Shown one piece after another: positions 10,519 to 22,490 of a stretch of DNA of 64,000 bases (positions within the stretch are counted from its first letter, which is position 1; each line of letters begins with the position of its first letter). Below the pieces are notes generated by a model, which saw only the letters and a program-made list of their open reading frames with translations, made no database searches and was not told where the DNA came from. Source of the DNA: Spinacia oleracea. Taxonomy: Eukaryota; Streptophyta; Magnoliopsida; Caryophyllales; Amaranthaceae. A program made the translations under genes and the position numbers. Where the stretch lies: positions 9,535,143 to 9,599,142 of the forward strand of contig NC_079491.1 in assembly GCF_020520425.1 (NCBI RefSeq), written 5' to 3'.

Positions 10519-10699
10519 CTGAATTCGCATGTGGGTTATGAAGATTTCACCAGGAAAATTAGAGAAAGAATGATGAAAGGTGAGCGGCTCTTCTTCTTCG
10601 CCCGCTTGCAGTCAACTCTAGAGTTTTCTCCAAGCAAGCTGGGGGAGGCTGTAAAGTCTAAGGAAACACCCTGCTTTGTTTCAGCTTTTTATTAATTTT

Positions 10700-11629
10700 G
10701 TTTGCCCTAATTTTTTCTTATTTTTTTTTACCTTTTTACCTGGTTTGCAAAATTTACCCCCGTTTTCAAAAGTAAAAAAAAAAAAGTTGAAATACGGAGT
10801 AGTTAAAAAGATTTAGATTGATTCCCAAAAGGCAAGAAGTTCTCCACTTTTGGCATAAGTTAAAATAAGTATTTCGAGAGAGACGACTAATGCAAATAAG
10901 TTTGGATATACCGAAAGTTAGAAGAAAAAAAAAGTGGAAATTATTATGAGGATCTAAATATAGAAGATTGAAAAACAATTTTTATTTTTAGATCTTTATA
11001 CACTATGTAGCTCTTCCATATATAGTGTTGAAAATCTCTCATTAAGGTTTGAGTTGTATCGAAATATGTGAATCAAGTATATGGTACGAAAGTAACATCG
11101 ATCTTTGCTTCAAAACAAAGAGGTCTCGTTTGATTTTTGAATCCAGGCTCTGTACGTCATACGTTATGAACTTATGATCGATAATCAAGTCATGACGTAT
11201 TATTTGTATTTATTCCGTACCTTTTACTCCGTAGTATGTAAAAATAAAAACTCTATTGAAACAACACATACTCCGTCTCTTTGATTAGTTAACCCCAACT
11301 GTACAAGTCAACGTTTGAGCCACTATCAAACACAAAATAGCTTATAAGGCTCGACCTTTTGACCTCCAAGTCACAAGTGAGTTATTATCGAATAAATTGG
11401 ATACGAGTAAGCAGTAACACTAGCCTGTAATACTTCATTTGGGTTATCATTTAGATAACATCAAACCTCGTGAATTAAAGTATCACTTCATACCATCTTA
11501 ACTAGGTACAATGTATGATATATTTTCACATATAAATATAAAATACAATCTTTTAAAATAGGTACATTTTTACGATAAGTAAACTCCACTAAAAGTAAAA
11601 CCGGGAGCAACGCACGGGCCAAACACTAA
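10700..11629. other. Intergenic, ending in a Helitron-like 3' terminus
   Basis: No gene is seen. At the right end the plus strand reads CCGGGAGCAACGCACGGG, ten bases, then CTAA at 11626-11629 followed by T. This is a Helitron-type hairpin and CTRR terminus; its 5' end was not located. Confidence 0.45.
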
Positions 11630-12273
11630 TCTATACTAATATATTAAAAGGCGTTTTGGAAAACGTCTATGTGTCACGTAGCACTCTTCCCTTTGCGCTA
11701 CATCATTCATTCACCAAGTGGTATGTCATGTCATGGATAACCAAAAATCAATACAATGAGGTTCGAACTCTAAACCTCATGTCTGGATGATAATTCTCAT
11801 TACCATCTTAACCAACCACCAATTATGGTTTATTTCTTCACATTAATTTATAAATAAATGTTAACATGAAGTCTAAACCAACTAAATTTTTATTTGATTT
11901 TTTATTTTCTATGAAATAATTTGAAAAAAAAATAAAAAATAATAATTAGGACAACTATGAAGAAAAATGATGTCATGAATCTCATAAGCATCAACTATAG
12001 AAATACCTTGCATGGCTGCTTATATCTAATTTGGTGTTATTAATTTGAAGTAATTAGTTCCATTAGAAAACAAATTATACAATTGAAAGATGATCTAATT
12101 AAAAAGTTACTTGACATGATAAATGACATAGTGTGTCTGTGTAGTTGACAAACTTGATTGATGTTTTTCACTTTAAGGTATACATGCATTTCGTCAAATA
12201 TTGAGCTCAAGAAAAATATAAAATTTTAACTATTTAATGTAGCGATCGGGGCATCGACCGGGTCACACACTAG
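11630..12273 (+). mobile_element. Non-autonomous Helitron
   Basis: It starts TCTATACTAATATATTAAAA and ends with a CGG..CCG hairpin around CGGGGCATCG, about ten bases and CTAG, inserted between A (11629) and T (12274). These are the Helitron hallmarks. It is 644 bp with no Rep/helicase. An antisense tRNA-like block sits at 11761-11817. The 5' end is identical over 23 bases to the minus-strand Helitron at 48357-48722, so the two are one family. Confidence 0.8.
11735..11820 (-). repeat. tRNA-like (SINE-derived) block inside the Helitron
   Basis: Read on the minus strand there is a GGTTGGTTAAGATGGTA A-box-like tract (11817-11801) and about 40 bases later GAGTTCGAAC (11770-11761), a B-box core. 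The spacing is right for an RNA polymerase III promoter of a tRNA-derived SINE. The rest is degraded, so this is not a tRNA gene. Confidence 0.5.
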
Positions 12274-12671
12274 TTTTTATATCATAAGGTGAGTTTTCCA
12301 CCAACTTAAAGTTTCGTTGTTCCTAGCCCTGACTCCCTGAGCCTTTCATATAATACGTGGCTAACTGGTAGTGGTTGTTAACTTCTGGTCTTGTTTTGTT
12401 GGTAATTGAGAGGCAGTGTCACAACTCACGTGTTATGGGATTTATATCTTGTTGTTCAAGATAACTACTAACCACTTGTCCAACTAAAAATCTCAGTCCG
12501 TGGCTTTGTCATTACGCGTTATTATTGAATGGGCTATAACTCTATAAGGCCCATAGCTAACAAATTCATGGATATCCAACTTTATAAGTTTAGTGTTTAT
12601 TGGTGAAAGATCGAAATAGTAACCGGATTTCAGATAAAATATAAACTAATCCGAAAAAGTCTATTTATTTA

Positions 12672-13281
12672 GGCCATGTTTTTTAGAGCTGAATTGAACT
12701 GAATTGAACTGAATTAAATGCTCCTGAACTGAACTGAACTGAATCGAACTTAACTTAACTTAACATGAATAATGAATAATACTCTCTCCATTCCTAAATG
12801 ATCTTCCTATTTGGTGTTTGGGGTGGAAAGTAATAAATAATAATATGTAATTGGTTACTAAATAATTATAATAAATGACAAATATTAATAATAATAATAA
12901 TAATTCATAATTCATAATTAATAACTAATAACTAAATAATTAATAACCTTAAAAAAAACTAAATAATTAATAACAAATAACTGAATAAGCCGTAATTAAT
13001 TAATAAAAATAAGCATAAATTATAAATAATACATTATATTAATTAATATAAATAATTAGTTATAAATAATAATAATAATAATAATAATAATATAAATATA
13101 AATATAAATAATAAGTAATATAATAATATAAATATAAATTATAAGTAATATACTATAAGTATAATAATAATAATAATAATAAAATTGAATTATTTTTATT
13201 AAGTTAAATTGAATTGAACTGAACTGAATTGAACTGTCAAATAAGTCCTGAAACTGAAACTAAGCCAAAAAGAACAGAGCC
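12672..13281. mobile_element. Tourist-like (PIF/Harbinger) MITE, AT-rich
   Basis: The ends are GGCCATGTTTTTTAG and, on the other strand, GGCTCTGTTCTTTTTGGC, flanked by TTA on both sides (12669-12671, 13282-13284), the 3-bp target of PIF/Harbinger. The inside holds repeated GAATTGAACT units near both ends and long (AAT)n-type microsatellites at 12885-13180. A one-ended Stowaway-like CTCTCTCCATTCC lies at 12781, perhaps a fragment of another insertion. Confidence 0.65.
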
Positions 13282-13443
13282 TTAGAAATTAGAATCGTAG
13301 TCCTGACCGTAGGATCGTTAGTGAGATGAGATCGTTCGCTATCGTATAGAATCGCGATCCTACCAACGATTTTATACGATTCAGCTTTTAACCTTTTAAA
13401 TGAAGCCCAAATTTGAGCGAAGCGTGTCACTGTTACTATGCCC

Positions 13444-13450
13444 TATAAAT
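13444..13450 (+). promoter_or_regulatory. TATA box of the NRPC11 gene
   Basis: TATAAAT precedes a pyrimidine-rich stretch (13460-13490) that looks like a transcript start. The first leader exon would then run to about 13625, where AAG is followed by GTAAAT, and rejoin the coding exon at 14469. Confidence 0.5.
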
Positions 13451-14504
13451 CCTATAATCGTCTTCTCCGCTTCTCCCCTCTTCTTTGCTCGAATTGAAGC
13501 TGACCATAGTCGTACGCAAAGATCAAATTGAAGCTCGAATCAAGGAATCCCCTCTCTTCTTTAAATGAATCAAAGTTCTCCTTTTTTGTAGGAACGAGTT
13601 CAACCAAATTTTCGACTAATACAAGGTAAATTTTTGCTTCTTGTTCTTCACCTCTTCTATTTGAGCAATTCAGATATTCTGTTAATTTTTTCGCAACATT
13701 CATTTGATTAATTGATTTTATTTTCGAAATTTCAATTTGATTTATGTATTATCGAAATTTTAATTTATAAATGTCCCGCCCAAATCAATTTCATCGAACT
13801 AAATGTTGTTACTTAACTTGATTTGATGCGATTCATTCCTGATCAATTTGTGAGTAAGTGAGTTAGTGTGTGACTGTGAGTTAGTGAGTGAGTTAGTCTG
13901 CAATTTCAGTCAAGTCTTTCATTGCAATTACATGTTAGTTTACTTATTGTAGTCTGTAGACTTGTGGTGCTGGCGTGCTGCTCCCAATTCCCATATGATA
14001 TTACCATGTTTTAGTTGGTTAGTTTAGTTATTGTGATTTGTGGTGCTCCTGTTTTAGTTGGAAAAAAACTACAAATCCCAACTAACATTGTTCACTTCTG
14101 CAAGTTTTTTCTTGTACTTTGTTCATAATTCATGATTTTGTTATTTCAATTTGTGCAAAACGATCCTTGTGAATTATTGTTCAATTGTCGAATTTGATCA
14201 ACCCTCATTTTTAAAGCTGTTGTGCTTCAAATATGCTAATCTGTAGCTTATGTTCATTTATTGTTGAATGTTGATTGAAATTTCACTGTTTTATTGCTTA
14301 TGTTCGATGAAATGCTCAAAAGAGTTTGATAACAACTTATGAAGAAGTTGTAGTTCATAGTGTTGTGGACTGATAAGGCCATCCGCAATCGTTGTTAGTT
14401 GTTGTACATGTCATTAATTTGGTGGAGTGTTGAATAAATTGTGTACTTTTTTCTTTTTGGTTTTGCAGGTGTGTCCGTCTTATCTTCTAAATAGTTTCTC
14501 AAGA

Positions 14505-17500
14505 ATGGAATTTTGCCCCAGTTGTGCAAATTTGCTTCAATATGAAATGCGTATGCCTGCTAGATTCTTTTGTCGGTCATGCCGTTACATATGTCCGATA
14601 GAAAAAAAGGTATATCTATATGTATCAGCTGTTCCAATAAGTTTTTAGTCCCTTAAATATATTTTAGAAGAATGAACGTCAACTCCCAATTGGTATCAGG
14701 TGAAAATAAAGAGAGGGGTAATTCTCGCCCATAAAGAGGCAACGCCAGTTGTTGTGGGAGAAAAGCAGCATGTTGGGGCTACTACTGATGGTATGTGAAT
14801 CCTTTTCTATTTTCTTGAGTGGTACGTAGTGTGTTTCCTCTGCTTAACAGCTTATTGTACAAAGAACATACGGAGTACTTATAATTTCCGCAACATAGTG
14901 TGATTAACAAAATTTGATGAGATTAGAACTTTCTGTATTAGATTTATTCCGTAGTAGATTTTTAGGCATATGGTAATACGTTATGTTACTCTATTTTCAG
15001 CTGTTGAGAAACTCGAATAGCAGTACTAGTCTAAGAAATTCATTGTTTAGAAGTGTTAATTTTTGATGCGTTACCTGTAAATGAGAGGTGGTCTTATAGA
15101 ACACTGAGACGGTTATACTATTTGCTTTTTATTGGCAATTAAATATTTTATTACCAAGAAGGAACACAAAAAGTACAAGGCAACAGCCCAATTACAACAA
15201 AGCTGCACCTCAAAGCCACAAAAGCCTAGAACACCAAAGAAACCACAACAAGCAGCATCCCAAGAGTCTCCACCTTCTAGGAAGGGTTAGACCAAGGAAA
15301 CAATACGTGCTCAGTTTCTAATCAAAAGCATACACATACTATCAGGAACTCTACAAGCCATTTTGAAAAGAATTTCTCTATAAACCTGCAAGGGGGATTA
15401 CAAACCCCTTTGAAGACCACATCATCTGGATCCAAATAGCGTACACAGCTTCAGCAAACAGCATAAAGCTCTACAGTAAAGCTCTCTGGTTGTCTGCTAA
15501 ACGACACCTGAAAAAGCTCATGCCATAATGCCATAATACCATATTGGCCTAGAGTAAGGACATAGGAAGAACATGTGATCAACATCTTCTGCACATCTCC
15601 CACATAACCTGCAAGAATCAGTATCTACCACCTTCCATCGCGCAAGCCTAACAGCAGTAGGAAGCCTATCCAAGATAGTCAGCCACAAAATGAAAATGCC
15701 TTTTGGAGTTGCTAATTTATCACACACAATCCTCCTCCAATCCATGCCACTTTAGGGAAATCACCTCTTAAGTGTTGATACGTCAACTTGATAGAGTGAT
15801 TTCCATTAGATTGGACATTACCCCACCCTCCAACATCCTCCACATACTTTGAGAGTTTGAGCATTCAAAAATTTTTCCTCAATATCCATGACATAGGCTT
15901 AAGGTTAACCCATGTCCCAGCTTCCCTGTTCTTCAAATAGTAACTGTTACCCACCTGACCCTGACCCATAGTTTGTCTTTCTTATTAGTAATTGCCCACA
16001 ACAACTTTGAGACAGCAGCTCTATTCCAAGCGATCATATCCATGACATTCATCCCACCTGTAGACTTTGGCATACACACTGAATTTCAAGCTACTATAGC
16101 CTTTTTTGATACGTTTGCAGAGCCTGTCCAAAGGCATATCCTACATTTTCTTTCCACTTCTTTTATCACCTTTTTTTGGGAGAACAAAGAGTTGGCACCA
16201 GAAGGTTGCAAGCTAAACAGAATAACTTTCACTAGTTGTAACCGACCAGCGTAGGTTAGATGCCTAGCATCCCAAGACCTGATTCTTGCAAGCACTCTGT
16301 CTACCAAGGGTTTATACGGATTATAGCCCAACTTCTTAGTGGAAAGAGGAACCCCTAAGTACCGAAACGGGAAATCTCCAGTAGGCATTTGAAGAATTTC
16401 AAGCATTCTTTGACTAGCATGATAACTGATCCCACCAAAATACACATTGCTTTTATCAAGGTTTGCTTCTAGACCAGAAGCAGAAAAGAAGAGCATGAAA
16501 GCTTTAAACATCAAGTCCACTGAAATCTCATCCCCACGAGAGAAAAGCAATAAATCATCCGCAAACATAAGATGAGTTATTGCTAATTTCTCACATTTTG
16601 GGTGAAAATTAAAATTTGGATACTTCACAAGTTGTCTCAAACACGTACTCCTTTCCTAATGCAAACAGGAAGGGAGACATAGGGTCCCCTTGTCTCAAAC
16701 CTTTCCTAGCTTCAAAAGGAGGGCTTGGCCTACCATTGATGAGAATACTGAAAGAAACTGAAGTAATACATGCAAACACCCAGTCAACAAATTTTACCTG
16801 GAAAACCCAATTGAATCATAACCCCCTGTAAGAATGGCCACTCTAAGGAGTCATACGCCTTTTTCAAGTCAACCTTCATCATGCATCCAGGAGAAATGTG
16901 AGATCTATTGTACCCCTTAGTTAACTCTGTTGCTAATAAGTTATTATCAGAAAGATGTCTCTCTGGGATAAAACCTGCTTTCTCACTCAAGGCTCACCAC
17001 TTCTGATAGTTCAGTAGGAACACTTGACAAGAGGGGGGTGAATTGTTTCTTGGGAACTTGAGTAAGTTTCTTGCGGAATTTAAACAATAAAGAGACTGAG
17101 AACAATGAGCGAAGAAAGATATAAAACGGAGGAACCTTCTTGACCCTAATCAAGAAGAACCTCACTACTCTTTTGTATTAATGCAATAACTCTATTACAA
17201 ATACACTCTTTAACTCGAGTTCCTCTCGAACACGAGTTCCCCACAGCAATCCCCTTCGATTACTGTGCTACTATTTCTCTCTCTGACTTAACTCTAAGTC
17301 GCTCCTTTTCTCTTTGACTTAACTCTAAGTCACTGTTTCTCTCTTTGACTAAACTCTTAGTCGCTCTTTCTCTCTTTGACTTAACTCTAAGTCACTCAAG
17401 GATCACTCAATCCTTAAACCCAAAATACAATATGATAGATAGATTCTAGTACGTAATAAAGCTTATAGTAATAAGGAACTCAAGGAACACTCTATTTTGC

Positions 17501-20500
17501 CAACTGACTTTTTTAAAACGTTTAAGCTCTTTAAGATAGATTTTGTAGAAATCAGTTGTGTTTTGAAAAGCCAAAACTCTTCTCCTTTTATAGGAGAGTT
17601 TTACCTAAGGTTGGGTACCCATGTTCTCCTCAACTACCCACTAACAGTTACTGCTCAGTAACATGGGCATACTTGGAGAGAAACAGGGAGACCAAATCAA
17701 AACACTAAATGCACGTTTAAACAGAAATACGTGGGAGAGTTTTAAGGATCATGGAAAATCTTTTGCTTGAGAAACAAGGAGAATGAAAACAGAATCCTAT
17801 GTTTACATTTATTAATTAAATTCATTTTATTTATTAACAAAGATTTTCCAACTCTTTTATAATTACAGTTAATATATTTCAATTTAAAACGTACCAAAAT
17901 ACTTAGGTTCCTTTCGTTCCAAATTACGTATAAACAATATTAAATACTTACATAAATCCTAAACATAAACTCATATGTTGTAGTCTTCATGTTGCACCTT
18001 TAGAAGCTTCACTCGAAGACTTCCCAATTTGTTCCTTCTCTGGAACATCGAGGATCCACATAATATATGAGGATCTCGCCTTAGGAACTCGCCTAAGGAT
18101 CTCGCCTTTGTAAACTTGCTTAATGATTATATCTTCAATGTAGTGTCTGACATGGATCAATTACTTGCTTATATTCCACGTTGCTTAGTTTATCCAACTC
18201 AGGATCTCCTTAACTTAGCATTATCCCTCTAAGGATCTCGGAACCTATTATGCAACATAACTTAACCAATTGTCAGGAGTTTGTTTTGTCATCATCAAAA
18301 CTTTAGGGTCAACAACTTCACCTATCACAACTTGCATTCTTGAGGTAAGGATTTTAGAAATGATTTAATAAATCCAAGTGCAGCAAGCTATAGGTCTAAA
18401 ATCTTTCACTTTCAAAGCATTTGTCACCTTAGGGACAAGGGTGATAGATGTACAATTAACTTGCTTTAACATAACCCCTGTTCTGAAGAACTCCTTGACT
18501 GCAGAACATACATCGTGTTTCACTATATTCCAACTTCTCTTAAAGAACACTGCATTGTATCCATCTAACCCTGGAGCCTTCCCATCCCCTATACCTTTCA
18601 AAGCATTATCGATTTCATCATTTGTGATCTCTGCATTCAGAAAATTCCTTGCAGCTACACTTAATCTAGTACCATCTATTATAATAGGAGTATTCACCAT
18701 TGGCAGCCTTGATGCAGCTAAGCCAAGAAGCTTTTTTTTAGAATTGCAGAATTTCTTGTTGGATTTCCTTCTCATCCACCAGCTTTCTTCCTTGACTATC
18801 ATAGAGCACAGTTATTCAATTCATTCGCAGCCTTTCCTTGACAGAAGCGTTAGAAAAATTGGTGATTAGAGTCACCAATCGAGAGCTATTGAACCCTAGA
18901 TTTTTGCTTCAAAGCAATTTCTTCCACTCGCATCCACTTTTTAGCTCCAAGGAACCCTGACATTCAGTCAGCCTCCAGTAAACTTGTGTTCCCAACATCA
19001 CTTTGCAGATAGGATAGAATTATCTCAAGCTGCGGTCTAGCCTGCTCAATTCTTTATGGATTACTAGAGAACTCTTCACTATATAGGCCCTTCAATTTTC
19101 CCTTTAACCGCTTTAATTTTCGCCAAAGAACTTCCATTGCGGTACCTGAGTTTCCTGTACCCAGACCTCTGTAACAATATCATTAAAGAGCTGTGATCAC
19201 AAAGGTAATTAAAGAACTTGAACGGCCTCCCCCCTCCTTGGGAAGGAGGTAACCAGCTTATAAGAATTGGTGAATGGTCAGAAAGTAGTCTGCAACAACA
19301 TCTCCGTAATCATTCATCCACTGTGCGTTACCAAAAGCTCTGTCTATTCTGCTTGCTGTCTTATTGCTCCCTGCCCCTTTACGCGAAGAGTAAAAATGAC
19401 CCACGGATTTCACCTCAAACAACCCAGCAACATCCATGCACTCAGAGAAATCTTTGATCTCATGAACTGTAACAGGAGCTCCCAAAATTCTATCAGTCAT
19501 GCTTAAAATTGTGTTGAAGTCTCCAGATAACAACCAAGGACCGTCTCCATTAATTGCTGCAAGTCTATGCACACTTTGCCAAAGAGGTTTCCTGGTTTCT
19601 ATTGTATGCAGCCCATAGATGGCAGTAAAAAAGAAACAAGCAACACCCTGATTATTTAAGACTTGACAATGTATATATTGCTCATGAATATCAAGAATAC
19701 AAATATTGAGTTCATTTTAGTTCCACCCAAGCCAAATTCTACCTCTAGGGTTCAGATCAGTATTATTCACCCAAGACCAATTTCTATCAAATTTCTTTTC
19801 TATACATTTACTCTTATAACTCTTAACTCGTGTTTCAATACGAGCAGTTAATTTTATACTATGCTTTCTTATAAACTGTTTCACCTCAGCCACTTTAAGA
19901 AGCTCATTGAGCCCTCTCACATTCCAAGTGCACAGATTCATGAAACCAGAGGGGGGATCCTGCTTAACTCACCATGCACTGCTTCCTCATTGTCATGTCC
20001 TGAAACACCCTCTGCCGCATTGTTTCCCTCCTCAAGTTCAGCAACTCCCTCCAACACAGAGAAGTTGTTGGAAGAAGGCATTTGCCAACCATCAGCATCA
20101 GATTGCATTGAAGGAAGACTCTGCCCTTCAGGAGTTTCCATACTAGGAGTGACAACATGATCTTGTGCCATACCCACTAGTTGAGTAGCTTGCCCCTTTT
20201 TAGGCACCACCCCTCCTTTTTTGAGTCACAGGCTGCTTGTTTCTAACTTTCTGCTGCTCTTTTCTTTGAAGTGAACAATCGTGCCCCACGGCTATGCTAT
20301 TTGCTTTTCATATTGGGAAATTGCTTGGATATGGGTACGCAAACGGTCTACTAACTTGTGATTGAAGCCTCTGTAGTATAATTATCCCACTCAATTGAAC
20401 TTTGTGCGGAGTAGTGTTTTTGATGAAACTGCTGAATGATAGGATGCCAATTACACTGCTGATAAATGATAATGCTACCATTTGCTTGTTAAGATAGGTT

Positions 20501-21069
20501 AAAATATGCCCATAATTTGTTTTCTTTCTTCAGTCCTTTGGTTTAACAGGATTTTGTTTGCTTAAGTTGGGTTCATATGGCCACGCCTTTTGTAAATGAA
20601 ACGAAAATGATTGGCAAACTAGTATAAGTTGGTAGTTTATCCAGGAGGAACGGATAGATTCATAGCTTTGCCTTGTCCAAAGTATTGAATAGTCCCTCCA
20701 TCTCGTTTTACTTGCTCGATTTGACTATTTTTTGTGAGAGTTTTTTGGGTCAAATGAAGCAAGTAAAATGAGACGGAGAGAGTACGAAACTGTGAAGTAT
20801 GTTTGTAGTTAAATGACTGACTCCAGTATTCAATTTTATGGCTAGCTCCGTTCTGTTTTCTTATTGTAGCATGAATGCAAAATATCAACTTTTGACTGGC
20901 TAAACCAGAACTGATCAATCATGTATTTTTATCTGCAGCGACATGTCCAAAATGTAGCCATGGCAAAGCAGAATTTGAACAAATGCAGACCAGATCGGCT
21001 GATGAACCCATGACAATATTTTACAAATGCTTGAACCAGAGTTGTAAACATAATTGGAGAGAAGATTAA
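14505..21069 (+). CDS. NRPC11: DNA-directed RNA polymerase III subunit RPC10/C11 (POLR3K type)
   Basis: Coding exons: 14505-14609, 14700-14790 and 20939-21069, all GT-AG; together 327 nt, 108 aa plus stop, the usual family length. The N-terminal zinc ribbon is MEFCPSCANLL with C4, C7, C23 and C26. The C-terminal TFIIS-like ribbon uses C68, C71, C96 and C101 and carries the RSADEP loop (84-89), whose acidic pair acts in RNA cleavage in this family. The subunit helps Pol III in proofreading, termination and re-initiation, making tRNAs and 5S rRNA in the nucleus. A leader intron (13626-14468) ends 36 nt before the ATG. The last intron is 6148 bp because it contains an antisense LINE with a nested solo LTR and a small Stowaway. 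The reading frame joins cleanly across it, so the gene should be functional if this intron is removed. Confidence 0.95.
15136..20296 (-). mobile_element. 5'-truncated L1-type LINE in the last intron of NRPC11, interrupted by a solo LTR
   Basis: Imperfect target duplications CTATTTGCTTTT..ATTGG lie at 15118-15135 and 20297-20316. On the minus strand the element opens inside ORF1 (GHDCS, the end of a zinc knuckle). ORF1 stop and ORF2 start overlap as ATGA at 19938-19941. ORF2 begins MNLCTWNVRGLN (endonuclease) and continues LLSGDFNTIL and SRIDRAFGN (19258-19572), DGKAPGLDGYNAVFFKRSW (18365-18802), KVDLKKAYDSLEW (16784-16990), LMFADDLLLF (RT active site, 16086-16640) and a final CRLCG..H..CP zinc motif (15518-15745). 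ORF2 is split over several frames, so it is dead. The RT region is cut by the LTR at 17004-18314. The 3' end is AT-rich rather than a clean poly(A). It is antisense to the host gene. Confidence 0.88.
17004..18314 (-). mobile_element. Solo LTR, Ty1-copia type (fossil), inside the LINE
   Basis: A 1311-bp block interrupts the LINE reverse transcriptase region and is flanked by the 5-bp duplication ACTTC (16999-17003 and 18315-18319). Read on the minus strand it begins TGTTGACCCTAAAGTTTTGA and ends with TATCA, the TG..CA of an LTR. No internal region or second LTR is present, so it is the product of recombination between LTRs. The start resembles LTRs of the SIRE/Maximus lineage of Ty1-copia; that assignment is from memory. 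It must be younger than the LINE. Confidence 0.8.
20692..20782. mobile_element. Short Stowaway-type MITE in the last NRPC11 intron
   Basis: A 91-bp near-perfect foldback: GTCCCTCCATCTCGTTTTAC at the left and the complement of CTCTCTCCGTCTCATTTTAC at the right, flanked by TA (20690-20691, 20783-20784). It lies between the LINE and the last exon. Confidence 0.8.
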
Positions 21070-21990
21070 TCAGATTCCTTCATCATTTGTCATCAGTTCT
21101 CGTGAAGGTTTTGCTAGCGATCATGTCATCTTTTCCTTTGGGTCGATTTTGTTTTCTTATTATAGAATTTTCTTTTTCTTTGCTCATAGTTTACAGTTTT
21201 TTCCCCCAGAGTTCATCTTGTAGTTTTCTTGGAGTTTTGGTGTTTGTGAATAACTCATGGCAGGGTTTAAGACTCCATTAGGATGAGTTATTCTCGACAT
21301 TTAGGATTTGCAGTTATATACAGAATGCAATTTGTGATTAAGATCAAGGTTGTGGTTGGTATGGAAACTTCTACATTTCCTATGGAGAAGTTATTTTCAA
21401 TGAATATGAGTATACTTAAAATCTCATTTTCTCTGGTTTGGTTCATTACTAGAAACTAGAAAGTAGAAAACCAAGACAAGAAAGGAAGGGAGATCGGAGA
21501 TGGAGTGGACCCGAGGAGAGTCTGGGATGGAAGGGAGGAGGGAGGAACAAATGTAAAAGACGAGAAGGAAAACGTGACATTCCTTTTGCGAGTGAAAAAG
21601 TATGATACGGGTAAACTTGATTCTTCATATGAAGTACTTTGTATAAAATTGCACTAATAGAAGACAGACCGAAAAGGAAATTGGGGCAATCTTTCAGGAA
21701 ATGAGGGACTCATTTTCGTGTGGAGTATAATGACCATCATAAAATCACACTCTACAACTCCGTGTTAATGGTTGAGCAAGTTCGACTAAGGAAATTATAT
21801 GAAATTTAAAATCCAACATTGTTACATAATACTGTAAAACAGATCTAAAATTTGCATATTTTTCTCAGTAGTGATTATTGTGCAATCCAAAATCAATATT
21901 TTCATTATATATGCTATGGATGAACTTACGAAGATAGGACTCAATCAAAATCTACTTAAAATTAGAAAAATAAATTAAAGTTGAAGTATA
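21070..21990. other. 3' flank of NRPC11 and intergenic DNA
   Basis: The first few hundred bases are probably the 3' untranslated region. I see no gene or bounded repeat in the rest. Confidence 0.5.
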
Positions 21991-22198
21991 CTCCTTCCGT
22001 TCCTTTGTTCAATTTTCCTTTTTAAATCGTACCTAAAAGATTGTTCACTTTTCTCTTTTGTTATGAAATATCGGTTCTTATAATTCCTCTTACTTTACTT
22101 TTTTACCCCATATGTTAAATGACAAATGCACCAAACTTCACAATACAACACTAACGAAGTAAAAACCGAGAATAAACAATCTTTAGGGACCGAGGGAG
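21991..22198. mobile_element. Stowaway-type MITE
   Basis: CTCCTTCCGTTCCTTTGTTC at the left and CCGAGGGAG at the right, with matching inner parts (TTGTTCA and TAAACAA). TA flanks on the left; on the right it is TG, one base away from the expected TA. Confidence 0.7.
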
Positions 22199-22490
22199 TG
22201 GCGAATTGCCAACATCAATTTGGGTGGGAAAGTAGATAATTGTGTGGCTAAGTAGGGTCTAATTGACCTTGTTTATTATATGAACCATAAAAAAAGATGA
22301 ATAGGCTGTAAAGTGAGATGAAAGCAACAAGAACTTTTAGTTGCAAAAGCCATAATTAAGATGATGAAGCATAATTATGGACTCACGTTTGTTGCAACCA
22401 ACCTTTTATTGCTTAAATTACCCTATAAATTAGCATTATATCATTATAATTAAGTTTGCTCCAGGTATAAAGTTTCAAACTTTCAATTTT

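Noticed and set aside
15973-20160. Several plus-strand open frames of 60-160 codons
   Set aside because: They are antisense shadows of the LINE ORF1/ORF2 remnants on the minus strand.
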